Below are positions 9,011 through 18,091 of a stretch of DNA of 64,000 bases, piece by piece. Both the position numbers and the translations under genes were made by a program. Location of the stretch: positions 124,001 through 188,000 of the forward strand of contig NZ_JALPRE010000009.1 of the NCBI RefSeq assembly GCF_023195925.1, read 5' to 3'. Numbering within the stretch: position 1 is the first letter of the stretch; the number at the start of each line of letters is the position of its first letter. The notes under the pieces were generated by a model. The model had not been told where the DNA came from. It did no database searches and worked only from the letters and a program-made list of their open reading frames with translations. The DNA is from Aquimarina acroporae. GTDB lineage: Bacteria; Bacteroidota; Bacteroidia; Flavobacteriales; Flavobacteriaceae.

Positions 9011-9041
9011 AAATCTGAAGTTTTTGACTTCAGATTTTTTT
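9011..9041 (+). terminator. Rho-independent terminator after accA
   Basis: A 10-base perfect stem (9012-9021 with 9027-9036, AATCTGAAGT/ACTTCAGATT) has a 5-base loop and a following T-run. It separates accA from dnaB. Confidence 0.88.
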
Positions 9042-9045
9042 ATGC

Positions 9046-9074
9046 TTATCAACAATAAAAAAGAGTTATCAACA
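9046..9074 (+). other. Paired DnaA-box-like direct repeat upstream of dnaB
   Basis: TTATCAACA occurs at 9046-9054 and again at 9066-9074, 20 bases apart, so both lie on about the same face of the helix. It differs by one base from the E. coli DnaA box TTATCCACA. It stands just before the dnaB promoter. That DnaA binds here is inference. Confidence 0.35.
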
Positions 9075-9080
9075 GTTCAT

Positions 9081-9112
9081 TTGTTAATGACCAGTGGACA
9101 TTCGTATCTTTG
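9081..9112 (+). promoter_or_regulatory. Vegetative promoter of dnaB
   Basis: TTG (9081-9083) is followed after 21 bases by TATCTTTG (9105-9112), a perfect -7 box. The spacing is slightly longer than usual. The dnaB ATG is 43 bases downstream. Confidence 0.6.
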
Positions 9113-9154
9113 TAATAGGGTACATCTCTTTACAATTTTTTTACATTCGTAGTT

Positions 9155-10699
9155 ATGGAAAAAGTACAACAAGCTCAACAGGTAAATTACGGTCGGGGGA
9201 ACGTAATACCACTTGAGAAAGGAAAAATACCTCCTCAAGCCGTTGATTTAGAGGAAGTTGTGCTTGGGGCAATGATGATAGATAAAAAAGGGGTAGACGA
9301 AATTATCGATATTCTTAACCCAGACGTTTTTTATCGAGAAGCGCATCAATACATTTTTGAAGCAATATATAAACTCTTTGAGAACTCCGAGCCAATAGAC
9401 TTATTAACGGTTTCTAGTCAATTAAAAAAAGATTCGAAGTTAGAACTTGCGGGAGGAGATTATTATTTAATACAATTAACCCAAAAAGTAGCGTCATCAG
9501 CGCATATCGAGTTTCATGCGCGTATTATTCTTCAGAAATATATTCAACGGAGTTTGATTAAAATATCAAACGAAATTATTGAAGAGTCTTATGATGAAAC
9601 CACAGATGTTTTTGATTTACTTGATATGGCAGAATCTCGCTTGTATGAGGTTACCCAAGGAAATATAAAAAGATCTACAGAGACAGCACAAAGTTTAGTT
9701 ATTCAGGCTAAAAAGAAGATACAGGAGATATCTAACAAAGAAGGTTTAAGTGGAATCCCGTCTGGTTTCGATAAGCTAGACAAACTTACTTCGGGATGGC
9801 AGCCAAGTGATTTAATTATCGTGGCTGCCCGCCCGGGTATGGGTAAAACTGCCTTGACGCTGTCTATGGCCCGAAATATGGCGGTTGGACAAAATATTCC
9901 AGTAGCTTTCTTTTCGTTAGAGATGTCATCTGTCCAGCTTATCACACGTTTGATATCTTCAGAAACAGGATTGTCTTCGGAAAAGTTACGTACCGGAAAA
10001 CTAGAAAAACATGAGTGGGAACAATTGAACGTGAAGGTAAAGGATCTTGAAAAAGCCCCTTTGTTTATCGATGATACCCCTTCGTTATCAATTTTTGACC
10101 TTAGGGCAAAAGCACGACGACTATCTTCTCAGCACGGTATCAGAATGATTGTTATAGATTATTTGCAATTAATGACAGCCGGAGGTAGCGGTAAGAACGG
10201 AAATCGTGAACAGGAAATTTCTACTATTTCTCGTAACCTAAAAGCTTTAGCAAAAGAATTAAATGTTCCCGTTATCGCATTATCACAGCTATCGAGAGCG
10301 GTAGAAACTCGTGGAGGTAGTAAGCGTCCATTGCTTAGTGACCTTCGTGAATCTGGAGCAATTGAGCAGGATGCCGATATCGTAGCTTTCATATACAGAC
10401 CAGAATACTATAAAATAGATGAGTGGGATGATGAAGAAAGATCACCAACTCAAGGTCAAGGTGAATTTATTGTAGCTAAGCACCGTAATGGGGGACTTGA
10501 AAATATTAGGTTAAAATTTATTGGACACTTAGGTAAATTTGATAACTTAGATGACTTTAGTACTCCTTTTGAGTTTCATTCGAAGATGAACGATGGTAGC
10601 GAAGAAGAACCATTTAATACAAGTCATCTTCCTAGTGCCGATGAAGCTTTCGGAAGCAGTATAAATGATTCTGATAATGATGATGAGGTACCATTCTAA
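9155..10699 (+). CDS. dnaB: Replicative DNA helicase
   Basis: The 514-residue product has the DnaB layout: an N-terminal helical domain (PPQAVDLEEVVLGAMM, residues about 27-170), a linker, and a RecA-like core with Walker A ARPGMGKT (residues 225-232), Walker B MIVIDYLQL (about 329-337), and the LSQLSRAVE and LRESGAIEQDAD motifs. It unwinds DNA ahead of the replisome. There is no intein, although this Walker A region is a frequent intein site. The C-terminal tail is acidic (SINDSDNDDEVPF). The next gene overlaps its 3' end in another frame. The DciA-like protein at 39616-39912 is a possible loader. Confidence 0.97.
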   Translation: MEKVQQAQQVNYGRGNVIPLEKGKIPPQAVDLEEVVLGAMMIDKKGVDEIIDILNPDVFYREAHQYIFEAIYKLFENSEPIDLLTVSSQLKKDSKLELAGGDYYLIQLTQKVASSAHIEFHARIILQKYIQRSLIKISNEIIEESYDETTDVFDLLDMAESRLYEVTQGNIKRSTETAQSLVIQAKKKIQEISNKEGLSGIPSGFDKLDKLTSGWQPSDLIIVAARPGMGKTALTLSMARNMAVGQNIPVAFFSLEMSSVQLITRLISSETGLSSEKLRTGKLEKHEWEQLNVKVKDLEKAPLFIDDTPSLSIFDLRAKARRLSSQHGIRMIVIDYLQLMTAGGSGKNGNREQEISTISRNLKALAKELNVPVIALSQLSRAVETRGGSKRPLLSDLRESGAIEQDADIVAFIYRPEYYKIDEWDDEERSPTQGQGEFIVAKHRNGGLENIRLKFIGHLGKFDNLDDFSTPFEFHSKMNDGSEEEPFNTSHLPSADEAFGSSINDSDNDDEVPF

Positions 10700-11984
10700 A
10701 ATATCGAAACCATTTAGTAAAAAGATAAAAACACTATTTGTCAGTATTTTTGCGATTGCTTTTTCCTTTCAGTCGTTTGCTTCTTATGTGCTTATTCCAA
10801 TGGATGCTGATGGGCAACAAAACCATCTTAAGGCGTATGGAATCACATATTGGACGTTAAGCAAAGATTTAAAAGTGAAGTGGTTACTTAACTACAGAGG
10901 TGGTTCATTTCTCTTGCCAGATACCGAAGACATAAAAAAAGAGTGCACCATTCGAGGCGTTACCTATGAAATAGTTAGTGATGCCGAAACTGAAGAAATT
11001 TTGGAAGAAATTTCTAGCCCTTCTCAAAATATGGAAGCAGTAGTTTTAGAAAAGGCTCCTAAAATAGCGGTGTATTCTCCTAAAGGTAATCAACCATGGG
11101 ATGATGCCGTGACGATGGTATTGACTTTTGCAGAAATCCCCTATGAAACTGTATATGACAAGGAAGTATTAGAAGATAATCTTATTCTGTATGATTGGTT
11201 ACATCTACATCACGAAGATTTTACTGGGCAATATGGTAAGTTTTATGCTACTTATCGTGCTTTTCCTTGGTATATAAAGGAAAAAGCTGAGGCCGAAAAA
11301 TTGGCAAAATCTCTGGGATTTGAAAAAGTTTCTCAAGAAAAGTTGGCAGTTTCTCTAAAAATAAGAGATTATGTTGTGGGCGGAGGATTCATGTTTGCCA
11401 TGTGCAGTGCTACCGATAGTTTTGAGATTGCTCTAGCAGCGGAAGGCGTTGATATATGTGAACCGATGTTCGATGGTGATCCTAGTGAACCAGGTTACCA
11501 ATCGAAAATTAATTATAGTAAAACTTTTGCTTTTAAGAATTTTACCTTAGAAAGAAGTCCAAATGTTTATGAATTTTCTTCTATAGATATGACTAGGAAA
11601 CGTCGTATTTCTAAAACTACAGATTACTTTACTTTGATGGATTTTTCGGCAAAATGGGATCCTATTCCTACAATGTTGTGTCAGAATCATACGGCCCTGG
11701 TTAAAGGATTTATGGGGCAAACAACTGCATATAACCCATTGGAAATAAAATCTAATGTATTAATTCTAGGTGAAAATAAAACTAATGGAGAGGCTCGGTA
11801 TATTCATGGAATAAAAGGGAAAGGCTTTTTTACATTCTACGGAGGGCATGACCCAGAAGATTATACCCATAGAGTAGGAGATCCAAAAACAGAGTTAGAG
11901 TTACATCCTAATTCACCGGGATATCGCCTTATTTTAAACAATGTTCTCTTTCCCGCTGCAAAAAAGAAAAAGCAAAAAACATAA
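10665..11984 (+). CDS. Conserved membrane-anchored protein labelled asparagine synthetase B in flavobacteria
   Basis: The frame begins at 10665 inside dnaB; ATGs at 10677, 10680 and 10683 are equally possible. After a basic stretch comes one hydrophobic segment (LFVSIFAIAFSFQSFA), a signal peptide or anchor, then about 400 soluble residues. Databases usually call this dnaB neighbour asparagine synthetase B, but I see no N-terminal Cys glutaminase and no ATP pyrophosphatase SGGxD loop. Instead GGGFMFAMCSATDSF resembles the nucleophile elbow of class I glutamine amidotransferase or DJ-1 folds, with a HLHHEDFTGQYGKF block. The transferred name should not be trusted. Its function is unknown, but linkage to dnaB and accA is conserved as far as I recall. 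Confidence 0.7.
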   Translation: MILIMMMRYHSKISKPFSKKIKTLFVSIFAIAFSFQSFASYVLIPMDADGQQNHLKAYGITYWTLSKDLKVKWLLNYRGGSFLLPDTEDIKKECTIRGVTYEIVSDAETEEILEEISSPSQNMEAVVLEKAPKIAVYSPKGNQPWDDAVTMVLTFAEIPYETVYDKEVLEDNLILYDWLHLHHEDFTGQYGKFYATYRAFPWYIKEKAEAEKLAKSLGFEKVSQEKLAVSLKIRDYVVGGGFMFAMCSATDSFEIALAAEGVDICEPMFDGDPSEPGYQSKINYSKTFAFKNFTLERSPNVYEFSSIDMTRKRRISKTTDYFTLMDFSAKWDPIPTMLCQNHTALVKGFMGQTTAYNPLEIKSNVLILGENKTNGEARYIHGIKGKGFFTFYGGHDPEDYTHRVGDPKTELELHPNSPGYRLILNNVLFPAAKKKKQKT

Positions 11985-12073
11985 TTTTCTTCATAGTTAA
12001 TTTTCACGGTTTATTGGGGGAAATGTGAGTAGCACTTTTTATAATTTTGTTTTGTATTTTAAGAAAACAAGTG

Positions 12074-13078
12074 ATGATAAAAAAAGTACTCATGACTTTA
12101 GCAATCATTTTTCTAATAGTAGTCTCATTATTGGTATATGGGATATACCGATTTTTCAATCCTTTTGGAGGACTGGTAAATGAACAGATTTCAAACTCCT
12201 ACTTTTATTCTAGAGATAAAGAGCATATTGTGTATAGCCCAATGGGCAACTGGTTTGAACTGGGTAAAACCGAAATGAATGTAGATTTAGGTTCTTTTCA
12301 AGTGTTGGGAAATGATTATGCTAAGGATGGTGAACATGCCTATTTTAAATCCAGAGAAATTGATTATAATATAGATGTTCCTTCTTTCAAAGTAATAGAG
12401 GGATATGTACCAATGGATAAAAATCATGTCTATGTATTGGTAGATTCCTATTATTATTTAAGTAATAATAGCAAAGGTTTTAGAATACTTGAAGATGCTG
12501 ACCCAAATACTTATCTACAACTGAGCTATGATTTTGCAAAAGATAAAAACTACGTGTTTAGAAATAATAAAAAATTAACAGAAGTAGATTATGAATCTTT
12601 TGAAATCATAAATGATGAGTTTTGTAAGGATCGAAATGGAATCTATCATTATTGGTACCATAAACCTCTACAAAAGATTGATAGCATTACTATTTCTGAA
12701 ACACTATCACTCACTTCATATTGTATTAGAGATAATGAAAATGTATTTTTTCGCACAGAAAGAATGGGGCAGGAGAGTATAAATCAAATCATGCGTATAC
12801 CTTTTGATAACCCTGACGAGATAAAGTTTTTTGATGAAAAAGCCTTGATCAAAATTGATGATAAGATATACTTTGATGGGAATTTTCTTAGTCAAGCAGA
12901 CGCGTCTTCTTTTGAAGAGGTAGCTTTTGGTTATGCAAAAGATATGAATCATGTTTACTTTCTTGGTAAAATAATTGATGGAGCAGATCCTCGAACTTTT
13001 AAATATGATGAAATAGACTATATCTTTTATGATAAAAATAATGTCTATGAAGGAGGTAAAGTTGTTAAAAAAAGATAG
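12074..13078 (+). CDS. DKNYY domain protein, membrane-anchored
   Basis: I chose the ATG at 12074 (MIKKVLMTLAIIFLIVV), which gives one N-terminal membrane segment or signal; the frame extends to a non-conserved ATG at 12047. The rest is a chain of repeats of the form FAKDKNYVFRNNKKL, MDKNHVYVLV and YAKDMNHVYFLGKII, each followed by a D..SFE.. segment. This is the DKNYY repeat family of unknown function found in Bacteroidota and Proteobacteria. The 334 residues are likely outside the cytoplasm. It stands alone with no obvious operon partner. Confidence 0.75.
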   Translation: MIKKVLMTLAIIFLIVVSLLVYGIYRFFNPFGGLVNEQISNSYFYSRDKEHIVYSPMGNWFELGKTEMNVDLGSFQVLGNDYAKDGEHAYFKSREIDYNIDVPSFKVIEGYVPMDKNHVYVLVDSYYYLSNNSKGFRILEDADPNTYLQLSYDFAKDKNYVFRNNKKLTEVDYESFEIINDEFCKDRNGIYHYWYHKPLQKIDSITISETLSLTSYCIRDNENVFFRTERMGQESINQIMRIPFDNPDEIKFFDEKALIKIDDKIYFDGNFLSQADASSFEEVAFGYAKDMNHVYFLGKIIDGADPRTFKYDEIDYIFYDKNNVYEGGKVVKKR

Positions 13079-13155
13079 ACCACCATGTTTTTGTAAGGTT
13101 ATGTTATTATTACGACTATTAGGTTTTTAAACATAAAACAAAATATAACCTAACC

Positions 13156-13950
13156 ATGAAAAAGTTACTTACCTTAGTATTGGCTACAGTAGTATTTATT
13201 TCCTGTAAACAGGAAACGAAACCTAACCCTAAAGCTGATGTTGCTGAAACTCCCAAAGAAGAAATAGTTCCAGATCGATCATCAGATTTTCCCGAAGATA
13301 TAGCCGCTGTTTTTAAAGCTCATGGTGGGATTCAACAGTTTGACCAAATGCAAACTTTGATCTTTGAAATGGCTAATCCAGAAGGAAATGAAAAACACAC
13401 AACAGATCTCAAAACGCGTCACGCCCGCATTGAGACCGATAAATTTGCCCTTGGATTCGATGGTAAAGATGCTTGGTTGGTTCAAGATTCAACTTATTTT
13501 AAAGGTAATCCTAGATTTTATCATAATCTTATGTTCTATTTTTATGCTATGCCTTTTGTATTGGGAGATGATGGAATTTCTTATGAAAAGGTAGAGGACT
13601 TAAAGGTAGACGATCAGTCTTATCCTGGGTACAAAATATCCTATGGTGATGGAGTAGGAGATTCGCCCAAGGACAATTACTTTATTTATTATGACGCCAC
13701 CACAAAACAAATGAAGTTTTTGGGCTATACTGTTACCTTTTTTAGTAAAGAAACCAGTGAAAAAATTAGTTTGATAGAATATTCTTCATGGAATGATGTA
13801 AATGGATTATTACTGCCAAAAACTCTTCAATGGAGAACTTATGAAGATGGAGTTGTAGGAGAGGTTAAAAGCGAGAGGAATTTTGTAAATGCTAGCGTGA
13901 GTAAAGAAAAACCTGCTCTCAAATTGTTCGAAAAACCGGCAGAAGAATAA
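13156..13950 (+). CDS. DUF6503 family lipoprotein
   Basis: The leader MKKLLTLVLATVVFISC ends in a lipobox Cys (Cys17), so this 264-residue product is a lipoprotein. After an acidic, proline-rich linker the block AHGGIQQFDQMQTLIFEM, the following KHTTDLKTRHARIET, and DAWLVQ give the pattern I associate with the flavobacterial DUF6503 family, which resembles LolA/outer membrane lipoprotein carrier-like folds in shape. This resemblance is weak inference. It has its own downstream terminator and no operon partners. Confidence 0.7.
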   Translation: MKKLLTLVLATVVFISCKQETKPNPKADVAETPKEEIVPDRSSDFPEDIAAVFKAHGGIQQFDQMQTLIFEMANPEGNEKHTTDLKTRHARIETDKFALGFDGKDAWLVQDSTYFKGNPRFYHNLMFYFYAMPFVLGDDGISYEKVEDLKVDDQSYPGYKISYGDGVGDSPKDNYFIYYDATTKQMKFLGYTVTFFSKETSEKISLIEYSSWNDVNGLLLPKTLQWRTYEDGVVGEVKSERNFVNASVSKEKPALKLFEKPAEE

Positions 13951-13993
13951 AACATAAAGAAAAGTCTTGTTTTTAAATCATAATTGGAAAGAG

Positions 13994-14027
13994 ATCCGTC
14001 AATGTTAGCATTGGCGGATTTTTTTTG
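13994..14027 (+). terminator. Rho-independent terminator
   Basis: An 11-base stem (13994-14004 with 14009-14019, ATCCGTCAATG with CATTGGCGGAT, one G-T pair) has a TTAG loop and a following run of T. It ends the DUF6503 lipoprotein transcript. Confidence 0.88.
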
Positions 14028-14227
14028 ATAAAAATTTATGGTTGATTTTAAGAATGTGCTAATTTGAGTTGTTCTAGGAATATAAATATTGAAAATTTTT
14101 TAAGAGTTTGTCGTTTTGATTAAAAAATCATCTTTATCAGAAAAAGGGTTACTTTTTAAAATCGCTAATTTTATAGCTTTTATTTATTTGATTTACGAAA
14201 ACGATATAGTTCATAAAAAGAAAACAT

Positions 14228-15352
14228 ATGTATAAGGAGTTAAATACAAGCACAAGAGTATTGATGGGGCCAGGACCTTCTGATGCGCATCCAAGAGTTT
14301 TAAAAGCCATGTCCACACCACTTATTGGCCATCTAGATCCAGAATTTGTGGCAATTATGGATGAGGTTAAAACGATGGTTCAGGAAACGTTTATTACTAA
14401 AAACCACTTAACCTTTGTGGTTTCTGCGCCAGGTAGTGCAGGTATGGAAACCTGTTTGGTGAATTTACTAGAGCCTGGAGATGAGATTATTATTGGTGTA
14501 AATGGGGTCTTTGGAGGTAGAATGGCAGATATTGCAGAAAGGTGTGGAGCTGTTGTGCATAAAATTGAAAAAGAATGGGGAGGCATAATCACTACAGAAG
14601 ATGTAAAGAATGCGCTGGAGACTTGTCCCAAACCCAAAATGTTAGCGCTGGTGCATGCAGAAACTTCAACTGGAGCACTGCAGCCTTTAAAAGAAATAAG
14701 TGACTTAATACATAACGCTGGAGGATTACTAATGGTTGATGCGGTGACCTCGTACTGCGGAGTAGAGCTAAGAGTGGATGACTGGGATATTGATGCGATC
14801 TATACAGGAACCCAGAAATGTTTGAGTGCTCCTCCTGGGCTTTCTCCAGTTAGTTTTTCTGATAGAGCTCTTAAAGCACTTGAAAATAGGAAAACGAAAG
14901 TACAAAGTTGGTTTTTAGATCTTAGCTTAGTGAAAAATTACTGGGGAGGAGCCAAAAGAGCTTATCATCATACTGCTCCCGTATCTTCTGTGTATGCACT
15001 TAGAGAATCTCTAAGAATAGTATTAGAAGAAGGTCTTGAAAAACGTTGGGAACGTCACCAAGCAGTACATGAAGTATTAAAAACAAAGTTGGAAGAACTA
15101 GGGTTTAAATACTTAGTAGATGAACAATATAGGCTTCCAAATCTAAACTCTGTGTTTCTACCAGAAGGTAATGACGAAGCTCTTTTACGTTCTAAATTAT
15201 TAAATGAATATAATATTGAAGTTGGAGGAGGTCTCGGAGCTTTTGCAGGTAAAATATGGAGAGTAGGAATTATGGGAGAGAGTTGTACGCTTAATCATGT
15301 TAATATGCTTGTTAGTGCACTTGAAGATATAAAGGAATTTAAAAGAGGATAA
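14228..15352 (+). CDS. Class V PLP-dependent aminotransferase (alanine/serine-glyoxylate type)
   Basis: The 374-residue product has the features of the alanine-glyoxylate/serine-pyruvate aminotransferase family: MGPGPSDAHPRVL at the start, the glycine turn SAPGSAGMETCL, VDAVTSYCG with the cofactor Asp (Asp171), and YTGTQKCLSAPPGLSPVSFS with the PLP lysine (Lys197). The C-terminal GGLGAFAGKIWRVGIMGES is also typical. It likely transfers amino groups between a small amino acid and glyoxylate or pyruvate; the exact substrates cannot be read. It is monocistronic, with 277 bases upstream in which I see only the terminator of the previous gene and no clear TAnnTTTG box. Confidence 0.88.
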   Translation: MYKELNTSTRVLMGPGPSDAHPRVLKAMSTPLIGHLDPEFVAIMDEVKTMVQETFITKNHLTFVVSAPGSAGMETCLVNLLEPGDEIIIGVNGVFGGRMADIAERCGAVVHKIEKEWGGIITTEDVKNALETCPKPKMLALVHAETSTGALQPLKEISDLIHNAGGLLMVDAVTSYCGVELRVDDWDIDAIYTGTQKCLSAPPGLSPVSFSDRALKALENRKTKVQSWFLDLSLVKNYWGGAKRAYHHTAPVSSVYALRESLRIVLEEGLEKRWERHQAVHEVLKTKLEELGFKYLVDEQYRLPNLNSVFLPEGNDEALLRSKLLNEYNIEVGGGLGAFAGKIWRVGIMGESCTLNHVNMLVSALEDIKEFKRG

Positions 15353-15474
15353 CCAGCCTGAATATTTATAATGGGATTTAGAAGTGATAAGTTTTTTAAA
15401 AAAATATTACTTTTTAAGTAACATTTTTATGTGTTATGAAATATATTGTATAGTAACTCAAATATTCTGTTTTT

Positions 15475-16734
15475 ATGAAAAAACTACTTACTCTGTGTGT
15501 GACCGTATCTCTTTTTTCTTGTAAATCTGACAAGATTCAAAATAAAAAAGAGATCGGGGATTTTTCAGTAAGCTTAACCAAAAAAATAGATTTGGGGAGT
15601 CAGGTTAAATTCTCTTTTAGAATTTTAGACTCTTTTCCCGAAGAAGTAAAAGGTCTTCCAAAGCTGGACACTATGAGATTACAGTATTTTAAATTTAAAA
15701 GTGGTATTACTCCTGATTCTATATCCCCTGATAAAATATACGCGTATTCAGGTTACGAGAATGGAAAATATGTTATTGCATATGACCGTAATTTTAATAA
15801 AGATCTAAGTGATGATAAAAGACATTATTTTGATCGTCAATTTGGGAAATGGAGAATGGGAGCCAATTATGATCAACAAATAGCGTACGACACGATAGAA
15901 TATTCAGAATATAAGTTAGGTAAGACGATTAAAAACACCCATGTTTTTAAAGTTGTTCCTAATGATAGCATGGTTGTTAAACCTGGAGACTTTATGTTTA
16001 CCGAGCTCATTATTCGCATGCCAGCCTATCTTCATAAATGGTATGGCACAATGTCTTTGAGTGATGAAGAATATAATGTTGCCGTGAGCCCAAGTTGGAA
16101 TGGGACATCGTATACATTTGCTAAAAAAGAAGAAGATTTTCCTAGCAGAATGGATTATGATTTTGTAGAAACCAAACTTAAAGATACTGTACAAATAGAA
16201 ACGTCTTATTTTCGAATCGATAGTATTACTCCTGATTTTTCTGAAGTGTTCTTTACAGATCTAAAATTAAAGGAAAAAGCGCATGGCATAGCTGTAGGAG
16301 ATAAGCTAAAAGATTTAAAGTTTAATGATATTCAGTTTACTACCACCAGTTTTTCAAAACTTACGGTCGATAAAGAGTATTTACTCATAGATTTTTGGGG
16401 AACTTGGTGTGCTCCATGTATAAAACTCAACCCTGAAGTTAAAAAACTTAACGAAGAGTTTTCTAAACACCTTTCTATTGTTAGTTTAGCTTTTGATGAT
16501 GATAGAAATAAAGTTTTTGAGCACATTACAACTCATGAGATGAAATGGAATCATGTCTTTTTGCAAAGGGATTTAAAGGCAGGTATGGAAAAGTACCCAA
16601 AGATTTTGGATGATTTACGAATAGATACTTTTCCCACTTTTATACTTTTAGATAAAGAACTTAACATTTTGGTAAGAGGAACTGGGGCAATGGCACTAGA
16701 AGAAGTACAAGAGATTTTATCTCAATATGAATAA
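15475..16734 (+). CDS. TlpA-like thiol-disulfide oxidoreductase lipoprotein
   Basis: The leader MKKLLTLCVTVSLFSC ends in a lipobox Cys (Cys16). Residues about 17-265 form a large N-terminal domain without a family I recognise, rich in beta-type sequence. Residues about 270-419 form a thioredoxin fold of the AlkyI hydroperoxide reductase/TlpA class with LIDFWGTWCAPCIKLNPE (WCAPC near residue 310) and a cis-Pro region TFPTFILLD. It probably reduces or shuffles disulfides in the periplasm. Flavobacteria carry many such lipoproteins. It is monocistronic with a strong bidirectional terminator just after the stop. Confidence 0.85.
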   Translation: MKKLLTLCVTVSLFSCKSDKIQNKKEIGDFSVSLTKKIDLGSQVKFSFRILDSFPEEVKGLPKLDTMRLQYFKFKSGITPDSISPDKIYAYSGYENGKYVIAYDRNFNKDLSDDKRHYFDRQFGKWRMGANYDQQIAYDTIEYSEYKLGKTIKNTHVFKVVPNDSMVVKPGDFMFTELIIRMPAYLHKWYGTMSLSDEEYNVAVSPSWNGTSYTFAKKEEDFPSRMDYDFVETKLKDTVQIETSYFRIDSITPDFSEVFFTDLKLKEKAHGIAVGDKLKDLKFNDIQFTTTSFSKLTVDKEYLLIDFWGTWCAPCIKLNPEVKKLNEEFSKHLSIVSLAFDDDRNKVFEHITTHEMKWNHVFLQRDLKAGMEKYPKILDDLRIDTFPTFILLDKELNILVRGTGAMALEEVQEILSQYE

Positions 16735-16772
16735 ACAAAAAAAACCATCAATGAAATTGATGGTTTTTTTTG
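16735..16772. terminator. Bidirectional rho-independent terminator
   Basis: A 12-base perfect stem (16741-16752 with 16756-16767, AAAACCATCAAT/ATTGATGGTTTT) with a GAA loop sits between the convergent TlpA-like and amidohydrolase-fold genes. Confidence 0.92.
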
Positions 16773-16779
16773 TTTAAAG

Positions 16780-18075
16780 TTACTTACTGTATTTATTACT
16801 GTATCGTTTCCAGAGTTTGGTTTGGTGACTTTCAAGACTAATATCTCTGCCTTGAATAAAAGCTTTTTCCAGTTGATTTGTTCTCATGTCTAAAGCATCA
16901 CCTTTACTAATAAATAAGGTTGCATCTTTACCAACAGCAAGTGTGCCTGCGAACTCATCAATTCCTAGAATTTTTGCGCTGTTACCTGTTATGAGTTGTA
17001 ATGCCTTTTCTTTGTCTAACCCATGGGCGGCAACAGTCCCTGCTTGAAACGGAAGATTTCTGGCATTTGCGCGTTCCATTTGCCCAGAGTTTTGTAAAGC
17101 TACTAGTACCCCAGCATCCATAAGTAGTTTAGCATTTTTATAAGGCAAATCATAATCATCATCTTCAAAATCAGGAGTAGAGTGCGTCCTAGTAATTAGT
17201 ACAGCAATATTATTGTTTTTTAATTCACTACTAACTTTGTAGGCTTCATCTCCACCAACAATAACTATTTTAGCAATATTGTGTTTTACTTTGAAGGTAA
17301 TAACATCTAATATCGTTTTTTCTGAAGTTGTATGAACAAATAGTGTTTTAGAACCATCAAAAATCCCTTCCATAGCCAAATGAGGTAGATTTTTTTCAAA
17401 AGAAGTATTTTGTAATGAGGCTTTGGCATCTAAAATATAATCGTCTAGTTTGGTTACATTTTTTTGATACTCTTTATTAGGTTTAAAACCAGGTTCTTCT
17501 CCAAGCCACCATCTTCCTCTTTTAAAAGGACTTGGCCAGTTTAGATGTATTCCATCGTCTAATTTGATGATTGCATCTTCCCAGTTCCAAGCATCAAGCT
17601 GAACAATCGAAGAAGTACCAGATATTGTACCTCCTCTTGGTGTGATTTGAGCGATTAAAACACCATTAGGTCGCATACTTTCAACAATTTTACTTTCAGA
17701 ATTATAGGCAATAATACTTCTTATATGAGGATTAAAGTTTCCAATTTCATTTTGATCGTTAGACGCTCTTACAGCTCCAATTTCTACCAACCCTAATGTA
17801 GAATTAGGAGCAATGAAGCCTGGATATACATGTTTTCCTGAAGCATCAATAACTTCTCCTTTTGTAGCCACGCTACCACTAGCTCCTATGTCTGTTATTT
17901 TGCCGTTTTCAAAGATGATAATACTGTTCTCAATAGTTTCTCCATTACCAATATGGGCAGTTGCTCCAGTAATAGTAATAGGAGTTTTTTGCGATGCTGC
18001 GGGAGTCTGTTGTGCCACAATTCTTCCCAAAGAAAAGATGCACAAAACTGTATATATAAATATGATATTTTTCAT
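16780..18075 (-). CDS. Amidohydrolase-fold exported protein, metal site apparently lost
   Basis: The 431-residue product has a signal peptide (MKNIIFIYTVLCIFSLGRIVAQQ) and the amidohydrolase superfamily layout: the N-terminal beta-sandwich (GATAHIGNGETIENSIIIFENGKI), the barrel, and the returning C-terminal strand (LAVGKDATLFISKGDAL). In active members the strand after GKHVYPGFI reads DxHxH, but here it is APNSTLG, so the first metal ligands are absent. It lies 16 bases after the 996-residue homolog on the same strand and was probably co-transcribed with it. It may be a non-catalytic partner or a divergent enzyme. Confidence 0.82.
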   Translation of the reverse strand: MKNIIFIYTVLCIFSLGRIVAQQTPAASQKTPITITGATAHIGNGETIENSIIIFENGKITDIGASGSVATKGEVIDASGKHVYPGFIAPNSTLGLVEIGAVRASNDQNEIGNFNPHIRSIIAYNSESKIVESMRPNGVLIAQITPRGGTISGTSSIVQLDAWNWEDAIIKLDDGIHLNWPSPFKRGRWWLGEEPGFKPNKEYQKNVTKLDDYILDAKASLQNTSFEKNLPHLAMEGIFDGSKTLFVHTTSEKTILDVITFKVKHNIAKIVIVGGDEAYKVSSELKNNNIAVLITRTHSTPDFEDDDYDLPYKNAKLLMDAGVLVALQNSGQMERANARNLPFQAGTVAAHGLDKEKALQLITGNSAKILGIDEFAGTLAVGKDATLFISKGDALDMRTNQLEKAFIQGRDISLESHQTKLWKRYSNKYSK

Positions 18076-18091
18076 TTCTGTTCTTCTTGTA

